From contig NZ_JBBUTH010000001.1 of NCBI RefSeq assembly GCF_038066595.1, positions 1 to 64,000 of the forward strand: a stretch of DNA of 64,000 nt. Direction: 5' to 3'. The translations under genes and the position numbers were made by a program. Positions 34,846-44,284 of the stretch are shown one piece after another (the first letter of the stretch is position 1; every line of letters begins with the position of its first letter). The notes beneath the pieces are model-generated. The model worked only from the letters and a program-made list of their open reading frames with translations. It did not search any database and was not told where the DNA came from. This DNA is from Pseudaquabacterium inlustre (GTDB lineage: Bacteria > Pseudomonadota > Gammaproteobacteria > Burkholderiales > Burkholderiaceae_C).

Positions 34846-35402
34846 CACCCCCACAACTTCTTAAGAAATGCTAAAAAATTAGCCGAGCCAGCGCCGTAAT
34901 ACTGATCGACAACCTGCTCCTTGGTGTACGGGAATGTCACCATGCCGTTACCACTGATGCGCGCATTGAAGTTAGCAGTAACCCAATACAACAAATCCGC
35001 CTGACCGACTGAACCGTTCAAAATGTCTTTGACTTTGGTTGCATCTGTACTCGTGCCGGGAAATAAGGCCGCAAAAGTCAAAGATCCATACACCAAGCCT
35101 GAAGGCCAGTTAGACGATTTCGCAAAATATAGCGGACTGTAAGAGGTGCAAGTCGCGTGATTGGGCGAATGCGACGAAACCGCGGACATCGCGCCCGAGA
35201 CAGTGCATACACCCGTTACAAGCGAGCCGGACGGTGCGGCGAAGGAATGGATGGGGGCAACAGCAACAACGGCGCCCCCCCCCTTCGCCAGCGCCTTGAC
35301 CAAAGCGCGCCGGCGCACCAACGCCGCACCTGTCAGTTGCTCTTGCGGCTCAACAGCGACTTGCGCCACTTCAGCAAGCTTGGAATTCCGTTCGTTGTGC
35401 AT
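34845..35402 (-). CDS. Unknown exported-looking protein, first gene of the HprK-A cassette
   Basis: I do not recognise this 185-residue protein. Residues 1-25 are polar (MHNERNSKLAEVAQVAVEP), then comes VRRRALVKALAKGGG followed by AVVAVAPIHSFAAP, which looks like a late signal or leader with a twin-arginine-like start and possible cleavage after SFA (about 54). The remaining roughly 130 residues are Ser/Thr/Tyr-rich, with two cysteines in VCTVSG and ATCTSYSPLYF, and end in FLAFLKKLWG. GAGG lies seven bases before the ATG at 35402. A nine-G tract interrupts the coding region. As the first gene before a PqqD-like protein it could be the substrate or precursor of the cassette; this is inference. 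Confidence 0.6.
   Translation of the reverse strand: MHNERNSKLAEVAQVAVEPQEQLTGAALVRRRALVKALAKGGGAVVAVAPIHSFAAPSGSLVTGVCTVSGAMSAVSSHSPNHATCTSYSPLYFAKSSNWPSGLVYGSLTFAALFPGTSTDATKVKDILNGSVGQADLLYWVTANFNARISGNGMVTFPYTKEQVVDQYYGAGSANFLAFLKKLWG
35275..35283. repeat. Nine-base homopolymer in the 185-residue gene
   Basis: Nine consecutive C on the plus strand (nine G on the coding strand) encode the end of a Lys codon and the Gly-Gly-Gly run of KALAKGGGAVV near residue 42. Slippage of one base would shift the frame just before the hydrophobic segment. It is notable because the gene lies in the lowest-GC part of the window. The base count could also be affected by sequencing error. Confidence 0.8.
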
Positions 35403-35665
35403 CTTGAAACCTCGACAGAACGCGAAGGCCCACCCAAGCGCCCAAGTCAACCCGAGTGACGATGCATCACTCGCGGCTGCCTCTTCGTTCTGATTCAGCG
35501 AAGATAACCCGGATCCGTGACGTTTCAGAGGTCAATAGTTGGCAAACCCCGCACTTCAGGGTAGGCACCCGTGCAATGGGTCATGGCCGATGCCCGCCCA
35601 AGGTCGGACGAACCGGCAGGGCTAACATCGGCTTCATGACCTGTGTCGTCAGCCGACCCGATGCC

Positions 35666-36133
35666 ATGAGCGCCCGCCTTGCCAGCTTGGCCGTGATTGC
35701 CAGCCTCTGTCTGGCCATGCCGGCGTGGAGTGCGGCCGCTGAGGGCCCTGCGGGCATCGTCAAGCGCAGCGCCGGTGCGGTGACGCTGCTGCGCGGCGGT
35801 GCGGCGCCCGGGCAGGCGCTGGCGGTCGGGCACGCGGTGCAGGTGGGCGATGTGGTGCGCACCGGCGCCGACGGGCGCGTGGGCATCACCTTGGCCGATG
35901 ACACGCTGCTGGCGGCGGGGCCGAACAGTGAACTGGTGCTCAGCGAGTTCGCGTTCAATGCCACCACGCAGGACGGTGGGCTGCTGGTGTCGATCTGGCG
36001 TGGCACGCTGGCCATGGTGACCGGTCTGCTGGCCCGCAAGGCGCCCGAGAAGGTGAACGTGCAGACCCGCAACGTGGTGCTGGGTGTGCGCGGCACCGAG
36101 TTCATCGTCGATGCCGGTGAGGGGGCGAAATGA
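35666..36133 (+). CDS. FecR-domain periplasmic protein
   Basis: The 155-residue precursor has a Sec signal peptide (MSARLASLAVIASLCLAMP, cleavage near WSAAA), then a FecR domain: VGHAVQVGDVVRTGADGRVGITLADDTLLAAGPNSELVLSEF, ending RNVVLGVRGTEFIVD. It lacks a cytoplasmic anti-sigma part and a membrane helix, so it is not a FecR-type sigma regulator but a stand-alone periplasmic domain. The start at 35666 is chosen for the signal peptide; an in-frame ATG at 35636 is possible. TAACAT at 35622-35627 may be a -10 element. The stop overlaps the start of the OmpA-like gene. The preceding 263-base gap holds no gene. Confidence 0.8.
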   Translation: MSARLASLAVIASLCLAMPAWSAAAEGPAGIVKRSAGAVTLLRGGAAPGQALAVGHAVQVGDVVRTGADGRVGITLADDTLLAAGPNSELVLSEFAFNATTQDGGLLVSIWRGTLAMVTGLLARKAPEKVNVQTRNVVLGVRGTEFIVDAGEGAK

Positions 36134-36801
36134 GGCGCGCCTGCACCAGCCTGACCGTCCTGACCGGCCAGACCGGCCATGCACCGGCGCGCCGGACCGG
36201 CGCCTGCCGCTTGGCGCTCACGACGGTCGCAGCGGTCTCGGTAGCCCTGCTGGCCAGCGGCTGCGCCAGTGTGAGCGATCGGGTGGTGCTGCTGCCCCAG
36301 CCCGATGGCCGGCCCAGCGCCGTCGAGGTCAAGGCCGGCGCGCAGCGTCTGCTGCTGGCCCAGCCCTATGCCGCGGTGGAACTGAGGGGGCAGGCGCTGC
36401 AGCCGGTGAGCATCGACCCCTTGGTCGTGCGTCAGCGCTATGGGGACCTGCTGGCCACGCAGCCGCCACGGCCGCAACGCTTCGTGGTGCGCTTCGAGTC
36501 CAACGGGAACCGGCTGACGCCGGAGTCGGGCCCGGTGCTGGACGAGGTGCGCAAGGCCCTGGCGGGTCTGCAAGCCCCCGAGGTGGTCGTCACCGGTCAC
36601 ACCGACCGGGTGGGCACGCTGGACGCCAATGACCGGCTGTCGGTGGTGCGGGCCGAGGCCGTGCGCGAGATCCTCGTCGCCGCCGGCTTGGCGCGAGAGG
36701 CGATCACGGTGATCGGTCGCGGCGAGCGCGAGCCCGAGGTGCCCACCGAGGACGAGGTGGCCGAGCCGCGCAACCGCCGCGTCGAGATCAAGCTGCGCTG
36801 A
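36130..36801 (+). CDS. OmpA-family lipoprotein
   Basis: This 223-residue protein has a lipoprotein-like signal with LLASGCAS as lipobox (Cys about residue 45) and a C-terminal OmpA peptidoglycan-binding domain: VVRFESNGNRLTPESGPVLDEV, VVVTGHTDRVGTLDANDRLS, RAEAVREILVAAGL and NRRVEIKL. The unusually long N-region before the hydrophobic core suggests the real start may be internal, though no ATG offers itself. It shares an ATGA overlap with the FecR-domain gene, so the two act together in the envelope. In related genomes this pair often accompanies a CHASE2 adenylate cyclase, which is absent here. Confidence 0.8.
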   Translation: MRRACTSLTVLTGQTGHAPARRTGACRLALTTVAAVSVALLASGCASVSDRVVLLPQPDGRPSAVEVKAGAQRLLLAQPYAAVELRGQALQPVSIDPLVVRQRYGDLLATQPPRPQRFVVRFESNGNRLTPESGPVLDEVRKALAGLQAPEVVVTGHTDRVGTLDANDRLSVVRAEAVREILVAAGLAREAITVIGRGEREPEVPTEDEVAEPRNRRVEIKLR

Positions 36802-36814
36802 CGCAGCGTGCGCC

Positions 36815-37747
36815 TCAGGCCCGCGGATGGTGCCTGGCGTGCAACTGGCGCAGGCGCTCGCGCGCCACGTGGGTGTAGATGGTGGTGGTGGCGATGTCGG
36901 CGTGGCCCAGCAGCATCTGCACCGCGCGCAGGTCCGCCCCGTGGTTCAGCAGGTGGGTGGCGAAGGCGTGGCGCAGCGTGTGTGGTGACAGCGGCACCGC
37001 GATGCCCGCGGTGCGTGCATGGCGCTTGACCAGGGTCCAGAACATCTGCCGCGTCATCGGCCCGCCGCGCGCGGTGACGAACAGCGCCCCACTCTGCTGG
37101 CCGCCCAGGATGGCGCCGCGTGCCTCGCGCAGGTAGCGCTCGATCCATTCGCCAGCCTCGGCGCCGAAGGGCACCAGCCGCTCGCGGCTGCCCTTGCCCA
37201 TCACCCGCAGCACGCCTTCGTTCAGGCCCAGGTGCACGCTGGCCAGGCCAACCAGCTCGGTCACGCGCAGGCCGCTGGCGTACATCAGCTCCAGCATCGC
37301 GCGGTCGCGCAGGCCCAGCGGCTCGCTCACGTCGGGCGCCGCCAGCAGGGCCTCGATCTGCGCCTCGCTCAGCACCTTGGGCATGCGCATCGGCTGGCGC
37401 GCGCCGGCCAGCCGCAGCGTGGGATCGGCCGCCGTGCGGTGCTCGCGCAGTGCCCAGCGGAAGTAGCGCTTGAACACCGTCAGCCGGCGGTTGGCCGTGG
37501 CGGCACGCGTGCCGGCGTGGCGGTGGGCGATGTAGCCCAGCAGGTCGGACTCGCGGCTCTCGTCGAGCAGGCGGCCGTTCTGCGCCGCCAGCCAACGCGC
37601 GTAGAGCGTGAGGTCGCGGCGGTAGGCCTCCAGGGTCAGCTTGGACAGGCCGTCCTCGATCCACAGCGCGTCGGTGAAACGGCGGATGGCCTCCGCGCTG
37701 GCCACGGGCAGCGCGGGGGCGTCGTCGTCGTCATGCGGGCGCGCCAT
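36815..37747 (-). CDS. xerD: Site-specific tyrosine recombinase XerD
   Basis: XerD with XerC resolves chromosome dimers at dif. The 310-residue protein has the SAM-like N-terminal DNA-binding half (IRRFTDALWIEDGLSKLTLEAYRRDL) and the catalytic half with Arg in ASGLRVTELVGL, Lys region VMGKGSRERLVPFG, HTLRHAFATHLL (His-x-x-Arg), LGHADIATTTIYTHV (His and nucleophile Tyr). The order and length are those of chromosomal XerD rather than of an integron or phage integrase. It is convergent with the OmpA-like gene. Confidence 0.93.
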   Translation of the reverse strand: MARPHDDDDAPALPVASAEAIRRFTDALWIEDGLSKLTLEAYRRDLTLYARWLAAQNGRLLDESRESDLLGYIAHRHAGTRAATANRRLTVFKRYFRWALREHRTAADPTLRLAGARQPMRMPKVLSEAQIEALLAAPDVSEPLGLRDRAMLELMYASGLRVTELVGLASVHLGLNEGVLRVMGKGSRERLVPFGAEAGEWIERYLREARGAILGGQQSGALFVTARGGPMTRQMFWTLVKRHARTAGIAVPLSPHTLRHAFATHLLNHGADLRAVQMLLGHADIATTTIYTHVARERLRQLHARHHPRA

Positions 37748-37760
37748 GCGGGCACGGGGC

Positions 37761-38744
37761 TCAGTCGAGCTTGAGCTTCTGCACGTCGACGACCTTCTTG
37801 TACACCTCGTACTCGGCCTTGATCTGGGCCGCGAAGTCGGCCGGGCTGTTGGCGATGACCAGCGAGCCGGTGTCCTCGATGCGCTTCTTCACCTCGGGCA
37901 GGGCGACGGTGGTCTTGACCGCCGCGTTGACCTTGTCCACCACCTCCTTGGGCAGGCCCTTGGGGCCGTAGATGCCGTAGTAGGCCATGCGGTTCACCGG
38001 CTCCAGGCCCACCTCCTTGAAGGTGGGCACGTTGGGCAGCTGCGCCAGGCGGGCGGGGGCCGAGACGACGATGGCCACCAGGCGGCCGTCCTTGATGAAG
38101 GGCAGCGCCGAGGGCATGTTGTCGAAGATGATCGGCACCTGGCCGGCCACCGTGTCGTTGAGCGCCGGGCCGGCGCCGCGGTACGGGATGTGGGTGACGA
38201 AGGTGCCCGACAGGCTCTTGTACAGCTCCATCTGCAGGTGGCCGATGCCGCCGGTGCCGCTGGTGGCGTAGCTGTACTTGCCGGGGTTCTTCTTCAGCTC
38301 GGCCAGGAAGCCCTTGTAGTCCTTGGCCGGGAAGCTGGGATGCACCGCGATCACGTTCGGCGTGGCCGCCACGTTGGTGATCGGCGTGAAGTCGGTCAGC
38401 GGGTTGTAGGCGATCTTGGGGTTGATCGCGGGGTTGGCCGCCGTGGTGCTGACCGTGGCCATGCCCAGCGCATAGCCGTCGGGCGTGGCGCGCGCGGTCT
38501 CGGTGGCGCCCACCGAGCCGCCGCCGCCGGCCTTGTTCTCGACCACCATGGTCTGGCCCAGCGCCGGCCCGATCTTCTCGGCCAGCACCCGCGCCACGAT
38601 GTCGGTGGTGCCGCCGGGAGCGAAGGGCACCACCAGCTTCACCGGCTTGGTGGGATAGGCCTGGGCCCAGGCGGCCAGCGGCAGTGCCAGGGCGGCACCG
38701 GCGGCCAGAGCAGACAGGGTGACGGTGCGGCGGGACGTCGTCAT
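37761..38744 (-). CDS. Bug-family tripartite tricarboxylate transporter binding protein
   Basis: The 327-residue precursor starts MTTSRRTVTLSALAAGAALA, a signal peptide ending near AWAQA, followed by YPTKPVKLVVPFAPGGTTDIVARVLA, the hallmark of Bug (TctC) periplasmic binding proteins. Further signatures are VVENKAGGGGSVGA and IPYRGAGPALNDTVAGQVPIIFD. No membrane partners (TctA/TctB) are nearby, which is common for the very many orphan Bug proteins of Burkholderiales. The ATG at 38744 has GGAG ten bases upstream. The ligand cannot be predicted from sequence alone. It follows a porin-like gene by 98 bases. Confidence 0.9.
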   Translation of the reverse strand: MTTSRRTVTLSALAAGAALALPLAAWAQAYPTKPVKLVVPFAPGGTTDIVARVLAEKIGPALGQTMVVENKAGGGGSVGATETARATPDGYALGMATVSTTAANPAINPKIAYNPLTDFTPITNVAATPNVIAVHPSFPAKDYKGFLAELKKNPGKYSYATSGTGGIGHLQMELYKSLSGTFVTHIPYRGAGPALNDTVAGQVPIIFDNMPSALPFIKDGRLVAIVVSAPARLAQLPNVPTFKEVGLEPVNRMAYYGIYGPKGLPKEVVDKVNAAVKTTVALPEVKKRIEDTGSLVIANSPADFAAQIKAEYEVYKKVVDVQKLKLD

Positions 38745-38842
38745 GGGCAGGTATCTCCAGCGGTTCTGTGAGCCCGTCATGCTACCCCGCCACCGGCGCC
38801 GATTCATCCGGGCATGCCGCAGGCGGCATGCCCTCGGTCAAC

Positions 38843-40129
38843 TCAGAACGAATAGCGGCCCATCAGGTCCACGCGCTGCATCTTGGCCACGTCGCCGGCG
38901 AAGGTCTTGCGCTCGCCCAGCACCAGTTCGCCGCCCAGCTCGACGTTCTTGATCGGCGAGTAGATCAGGTTCAGGTGCCACTGCGTGAGGCGGCGGTTGT
39001 CCACTGCCGCTTCGACCCGGCCCTTGTTCATGCCGAAGGCCAGCGTGCCGCGCAGCTGGTCGCTGAAGGTTTTGGCATAGCCCAGCACCAGGCCGCGGTT
39101 GCGGTCGAAGGTGATCTTGCCGTCGGTGGCGTCGATGGCGTAGGCATTGCTGCCGTAGAGCTGGTCGAAGTCGCCGTCCACCTGGGTGTACTGGCCCATC
39201 AGCAGGTCCTTGTCGGTCAGCTTGTAGCTGCCGCCCACGCCGAAGCCGTAGCCGCGCTTGGTCTGGGTGTCGCTGCGCTTCTCGTGGGCCAGGCCGCGCA
39301 GGTTGACGGCGCCCCAGTCGAAGCTCTTGTCGAATCGCGCCACCAGCTGCGGCATGCGCTCGTTGGCGCTGCCGCCGCCGAACTGGTCTTCCGGGTCTTC
39401 CATGGCCACGGTGAACTTCATGCCGTCCTGCGGCATGCCGTAGGTGTAGCGGACCATCGTGCGGCGCGAGAACGGTGCGCCGATCGGGCCGTTGAAGTCC
39501 ACCGTCTCGGGCAGGTTGTCCAGGTCCATGAAGGTCGACCAGGTCTGGCCCACCAGGAAGCCGGCGTACTCGCCATAGGCATGGCGCAGGCGCAGGCGGT
39601 TGCGATTGCCATTGCCGTTGCTGTAGGCGTAGAAGTCCATCTCCAGCTTGGTGTTGAAGGTGCCCTGCGCGGTGGGCGTGGACGTCTCGAAGCCAAAGCG
39701 CGAGGTCTCGGCCGTGAACTTGGTGCGGCCCTTGGCGCCGGTGGCACCCTGGAACGTCAGGTCGGTGAAGTTGTCGCTGCCGCTCCAGACCTTGATGTCG
39801 TGGATGGCATGGGCCTCGGCATAGCCGTACAGGCGGATCGACGTCTCCGAGCCCGGCAGGCGGAAGCCGCCACCGATGTCGCCCAGCGTCACGGCGTCCT
39901 TGCTCTTGAGCTCCAGCTGCTCGATGCGCTCGCCCCAGCCGCTGGCGTCGGCGGGCTTCACGGCGGGCGTGGCGGCGCGGTCCTTCTTCAGGGCCTCGAG
40001 CTCGGCGCGCAGCTTGCGCACTTCCTCGCGCAGTTCGTCCAGCGGATTGGCCTGGGCCAGGGCGGGCGCGGCGGCGGCAAGCGCCAGCACGGCGGCCACG
40101 GCGGTCAGCGTGGGCTTGAAGAGGTTCAT
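38843..40129 (-). CDS. DcaP-family outer membrane porin
   Basis: The 428-residue precursor has a signal peptide (MNLFKPTLTAVAAVLALAAA, cleavage after ALA), an N-terminal coiled coil (NPLDELREEVRKLRAELEAL) and a C-terminal beta-barrel that ends in GRYSF, with a terminal Phe. The barrel contains RLYGYAEAHAIHD, FNTKLEMDFY and AYGEYAGFLVGQTWSTFMD, which are typical of the DcaP-like trimeric porins for anionic aromatic or dicarboxylic compounds. AAGGAG lies eight bases before the ATG at 40129. A dicarboxylate substrate would fit the neighbouring Bug protein, but this is inference. Confidence 0.85.
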   Translation of the reverse strand: MNLFKPTLTAVAAVLALAAAAPALAQANPLDELREEVRKLRAELEALKKDRAATPAVKPADASGWGERIEQLELKSKDAVTLGDIGGGFRLPGSETSIRLYGYAEAHAIHDIKVWSGSDNFTDLTFQGATGAKGRTKFTAETSRFGFETSTPTAQGTFNTKLEMDFYAYSNGNGNRNRLRLRHAYGEYAGFLVGQTWSTFMDLDNLPETVDFNGPIGAPFSRRTMVRYTYGMPQDGMKFTVAMEDPEDQFGGGSANERMPQLVARFDKSFDWGAVNLRGLAHEKRSDTQTKRGYGFGVGGSYKLTDKDLLMGQYTQVDGDFDQLYGSNAYAIDATDGKITFDRNRGLVLGYAKTFSDQLRGTLAFGMNKGRVEAAVDNRRLTQWHLNLIYSPIKNVELGGELVLGERKTFAGDVAKMQRVDLMGRYSF

Positions 40130-40178
40130 GGCGTTTCTCCTTGTCGTGTTGCGGTGTGGCGCGCCGCGCCGGTCGGAA

Positions 40179-40921
<743 letters not shown>

Positions 40922-40925
<4 letters not shown>

Positions 40926-41710
40926 CCCAGCTTGCCCTCGATGTCGAAGCGGCGCTCCACGGCGTCGGAGATCAGCGTCATCACGGTGGTTAGCAGCAGG
41001 TAGATGATGGCCGTGGCGATGAACACCGGAACGGCCTGGAACGAGGTGCTCTTGACCTGCGAGCCGGCGTTGGTGAGCTCGACCACGCCGATCGTGAAGG
41101 CCAGCGACGAATCCTTCAGCAGCGCGACGATGTTGTTGACCAGCGGCGGCAGCGAGATCTTGAAGGCCTGTGGGAAGGTGACGTCGATGAAGGTGTGCCA
41201 GCGCGACAGGCCCAGCGACCGGGCCGCCTCGATCTGCCCCTTGGGCACGGCCAGCAGGCCGGCGCGGATGGCCTCGGCGTTGTAGGCGCCGACGTTGAGC
41301 GCCAGCGCCACGCAGGCGGCGGTGAACTCGGTCATGCGCAGCACCGGGTGCACCTCGGGCAGCGCGAAGTACACCGCCAGCACCTGCACCAGCAGCGGCG
41401 TGCCGCGCATCACCCAGATGTAGAAGCTGGCCAGCCAGCGCAGCGGCGCCACGCGCGAGGTCTTGCCCAGTGCCGCCACCAGGCCCAGCACCACGCCGGC
41501 CAGGCCGGCCACCACGGTGAGCTCGACCGTGACCCGCGTGCCCTCGGCGAACAGCTGCGCGTTGTTGCCGATGGGCTCGGGCGCCCACGACAGCGGGATC
41601 GCCAGCAGCCACAGGATCAGCAGCAGCAGCGCCGAGGCGGCCAGCATCGTGGCGCTGCTTTTCTGCTGGCGCGACCACGCCGCCGGCCACAGCGACAGCA
41701 GGCCGTTCAT
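40922..41710 (-). CDS. Polar amino acid ABC transporter permease
   Basis: The 262-residue inner membrane protein has an N-terminal transmembrane anchor and the HisM/GlnP permease core, with TRVTVELTVVAGLAGVVLG and the EAA loop NAEAIRAGLLAVPKGQIEAARSLG followed by FIDVTFPQAF. Five or six transmembrane segments are visible. GGAGGGG lies just before the ATG at 41710. Only one permease gene is present, so it probably acts as a homodimer. It sits 25 bases after the binding protein gene. Confidence 0.92.
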
Positions 41711-41735
41711 CGCGCCCCTCCGGCAGCCCAGGCCA

Positions 41736-42530
41736 TCACTTGCAGCGGATGTCTTCGCCGAACCACTTCTTCGAGATGGTGGCGTAGCTGCCGTCGGCCT
41801 GGATCGCGGCCAGGGCCTTGTTGACCTCGGTGGCCAGGCCGGTGTTGCCCTTGGCCACGGCCGAGGCGATGCGCTCGATGAACAGGAAGTCACCCAGCTT
41901 CATGCCGGCATCGGGGTTGGCCTTGAGCGAGTTGGCGGCCACGAAGCGGTCGGTCACCCAGGCGTCGACACGGCCGCTCACCAGCGCGGCACGGGCGTCG
42001 GTGTCCTGCGGGAAGTTCTTCACCTCCTTGACCGCCGAGACCTTCTTGACGTTCTCGAGGTAGGTGGTGCCGGTCTGCACCGAGACCACCTTGCCGGCCA
42101 GGTCCTTGGCGGTCTTGATGGCGGCGTCCTTGGCCACGATCACGCCGCCCGAGCAGTAGTGCGGCTCGGTGAAGGTGACGGCCTTGGCGCGCTCGTCGGT
42201 GATGCCGTGCGATGCGATCACCATGTCCCAGCGGTCTTGCCGCAGGCCGGTGAGCAGCGCGTCGAAACTCAGCGCCTTCCACTCGATCTTCAGCCCCATC
42301 TTGGCCACCACGGCCTCGGCCACCTCGACCTCGAAGCCGGTGAGCTTGGCGCCCTGGAAGAAGTTGAACGGCGCGAACTGGCCCTCGGTGGCGACGACGA
42401 TCTTGCCGTCCTTCCTGATCTCGTCGATGGTGCGGGCCTGGGCCGGCAGGGCCAGCGTGGCCGCGGCGGCGGTGGCCATGGCGGCAATGGCCAGGGCGCG
42501 TCGGGTGAACGTGTTCATCGGCTTCTTCAT
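41736..42530 (-). CDS. Polar amino acid ABC transporter substrate-binding protein
   Basis: The 264-residue precursor has a signal peptide (RRALAIAAMATAAAATLALP, cleavage at AQA) and a type II periplasmic binding fold: KIVVATEGQFAPFNFFQGAKLTGFEVEVAEAV, VIASHGITDERAKAVTFTEPHY, VSVQTGTTYLENVKK. It is the first gene of a three-gene operon. A TAGAAT sequence on the minus strand (42618-42613) could be the -10 element, with a leader of about 75 bases. The 161-base gap upstream holds no gene. Confidence 0.92.
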   Translation of the reverse strand: MKKPMNTFTRRALAIAAMATAAAATLALPAQARTIDEIRKDGKIVVATEGQFAPFNFFQGAKLTGFEVEVAEAVVAKMGLKIEWKALSFDALLTGLRQDRWDMVIASHGITDERAKAVTFTEPHYCSGGVIVAKDAAIKTAKDLAGKVVSVQTGTTYLENVKKVSAVKEVKNFPQDTDARAALVSGRVDAWVTDRFVAANSLKANPDAGMKLGDFLFIERIASAVAKGNTGLATEVNKALAAIQADGSYATISKKWFGEDIRCK

Positions 42531-42691
42531 GGCGCGGGCATCCTTCCAGCGGTGGCTTCCAGGTCGATCCAGGCCCCCATGCACAGGCCGTGCCGGGCTG
42601 GAATGGGGCGCGATTCTAGGCGCGCCCCAGCCCGACATCGAGATGCAAACGACAGGGGGTTGTGCGATGCGCGCAACGCCTTCGATGCCGG

Positions 42692-43291
42692 TCAAACCGG
42701 GTCGAAGAAGTAGCGCTTCAGGCCCGCCAGCACCATCTCGACCGCCACCGCGGTGAGCACCAGGCCCATCAGCTTCTCCAGCGCCGAGACCATCGACGCG
42801 CCCAGCAGCCGGCGGATGCGCTCGGCCGACAGCAGCACGGCACCCGAGACGACCATCGCCAGCGTCAGCGCCCCCACCCACGAGCCCAGGCGCTCGGGCT
42901 GGCGCGAGGCCAGCAGCAGCACCGTGGCCATGGCCGACGGCCCGGCCAGCAGCGGCACGGCCAGCGGAAAGATGAAGGGCTCGCGCTGGCCGTCGGCGGC
43001 GTACACCGCCTCGCCGCCCGAGAAGATCATGCGCATCGCGATGATCAGCAGGATCACGCCGCCGGCCACCTCCAGCGAGCGCTCGGACAGGCGCATCAGC
43101 TGCAGAAAGCCCTGCCCGGCCACCATGAACAGCAGCAGCACCACGAAGGCGATGACCACCTCGCGCACGGCCACGCGGCGGCGCCGCTCGGGCGCCACGC
43201 CGCCCAGCACGGTGATGTAGATGGGCAGGCTGCCGAACGGATCCAGCACCAGCAGCAGCAGCACGAAGGCCGAGAGAAAGCTGTGTTCCAT
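42692..43291 (-). CDS. MarC-family integral membrane protein
   Basis: The 199-residue protein has six predicted transmembrane helices with the MarC family marks LLLLVLDPFGSLPIYITVLGG near the N-terminus, GGVILLIIAMRMIF and FPLAVPLLAGPSAMATVLLL. MarC proteins were once linked to multiple antibiotic resistance, but this was not confirmed and their function is unknown. Start codons at 43291 and 43300 are possible. It is divergent from the AEC transporter gene 90 bases away. Confidence 0.88.
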   Translation of the reverse strand: MEHSFLSAFVLLLLVLDPFGSLPIYITVLGGVAPERRRRVAVREVVIAFVVLLLFMVAGQGFLQLMRLSERSLEVAGGVILLIIAMRMIFSGGEAVYAADGQREPFIFPLAVPLLAGPSAMATVLLLASRQPERLGSWVGALTLAMVVSGAVLLSAERIRRLLGASMVSALEKLMGLVLTAVAVEMVLAGLKRYFFDPV

Positions 43292-43381
43292 GCCGGCCAT
43301 GGTACCCAGGCCCGCCCGCCTGCATCGATGCCCGGCCGGCACGCAGCGATGCCGGGCAGTGCGCTGGCACACTCCCCGGCC

Positions 43382-44284
43382 ATGCCCGATCCGCTGATCC
43401 TGCTGCCCGATTTCGCGTTGATCGCGCTCGGCTACCTGCTGTGCCGCCACACGCCACTCGACCGCGCCGTGTGGGACGGCGCCGAGAAGCTGGTGTACTA
43501 CCTGCTGTTCCCGGCGCTGCTGTTCCACGCCATCGTCAAGAACCCGATCCAGGCCACGGCCATGCTGCAGTTCGCCGGCACCGGCGTGGCCGTGGTGGGC
43601 TGCGGCGTGCTGCTGGCCTATGCGCTGGCCAAGGCGCCGGGGGTCGACCGCATGCTGCACGCCTCGGGCGCGCAGACGGCCTTCCGCTTCAACAGCTACG
43701 TGGCGCTGGCGCTGGCCGAGCGCCTGGCCGGCGCCGAGGGCGTGGCGCTGCAGGCGGTGCTGATCTCGGTGTGCGTGCCGGTGTGCAACATCGCCGCGGT
43801 GTGGCCGCTGGCACGCGCCGGCGGCCACGGCTACCTGCGCGAGCTGGTGCGCAATCCGCTGATCGTGGCCACGGTGTCGGGCCTGGTGGCCAACCTGGCC
43901 GGGCTGCAACTGCCGGCGCTGGCCGGCACCACGCTGTCGCGCGTGGGCGCGGCGGCGCTGCCGCTGGGGCTGATGGCGGTGGGCGCCGGCCTGCGCTTCG
44001 GCGCGCTGCGCGAGGCGCCCTGGCTGGCCGGCGGCTTCATGGCCATCCGCCATGCGCTGCTGCCGGCGCTGGCCATCGTGCTGGTGCTGGTGCTGCGCCT
44101 GCCCGCGGCACAGGCGGCGGTGCTGGTATCGTTCGCCGCCATGCCCACGGCCAGCAGTGCCTACGTGCTGGCCACGCGCATGGGTGGCCACGGCGGCTAC
44201 GTGGCGGGGCTGGTCACCGTGTCCACCTTGCTGGCGATGCCGGGCCTGCCGGCGGCGCTGGCCCTGCTGTCTGCCTTGCGATGA
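43382..44284 (+). CDS. AEC-family (auxin efflux carrier-like) transporter
   Basis: The 300-residue protein has about ten transmembrane helices in two inverted halves, as in AEC transporters (YfdV/MdcF-like). Conserved features include LIALGYLLCR, AEKLVYYLLFPALLFHAIVK, the glycine-rich crossing segments and AAMPTASSAYVLATRMGG. Substrates of bacterial members are small carboxylates or unknown. The start at 43382 lies 90 bases from divergent marC. Its stop overlaps the start of the next gene by four bases. Confidence 0.88.
   Translation: MPDPLILLPDFALIALGYLLCRHTPLDRAVWDGAEKLVYYLLFPALLFHAIVKNPIQATAMLQFAGTGVAVVGCGVLLAYALAKAPGVDRMLHASGAQTAFRFNSYVALALAERLAGAEGVALQAVLISVCVPVCNIAAVWPLARAGGHGYLRELVRNPLIVATVSGLVANLAGLQLPALAGTTLSRVGAAALPLGLMAVGAGLRFGALREAPWLAGGFMAIRHALLPALAIVLVLVLRLPAAQAAVLVSFAAMPTASSAYVLATRMGGHGGYVAGLVTVSTLLAMPGLPAALALLSALR

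Noticed and set aside
36815..37747. Reading xerD as an integrase of a mobile element beside the low-GC island
   Set aside because: The protein has the length and motifs of chromosomal XerD, and no attachment-site repeats or other mobile genes are visible.
43300..43400. Repeated CCGGC-type sequences near the AEC gene as repeats or operators
   Set aside because: They are short, imperfect and of background composition.
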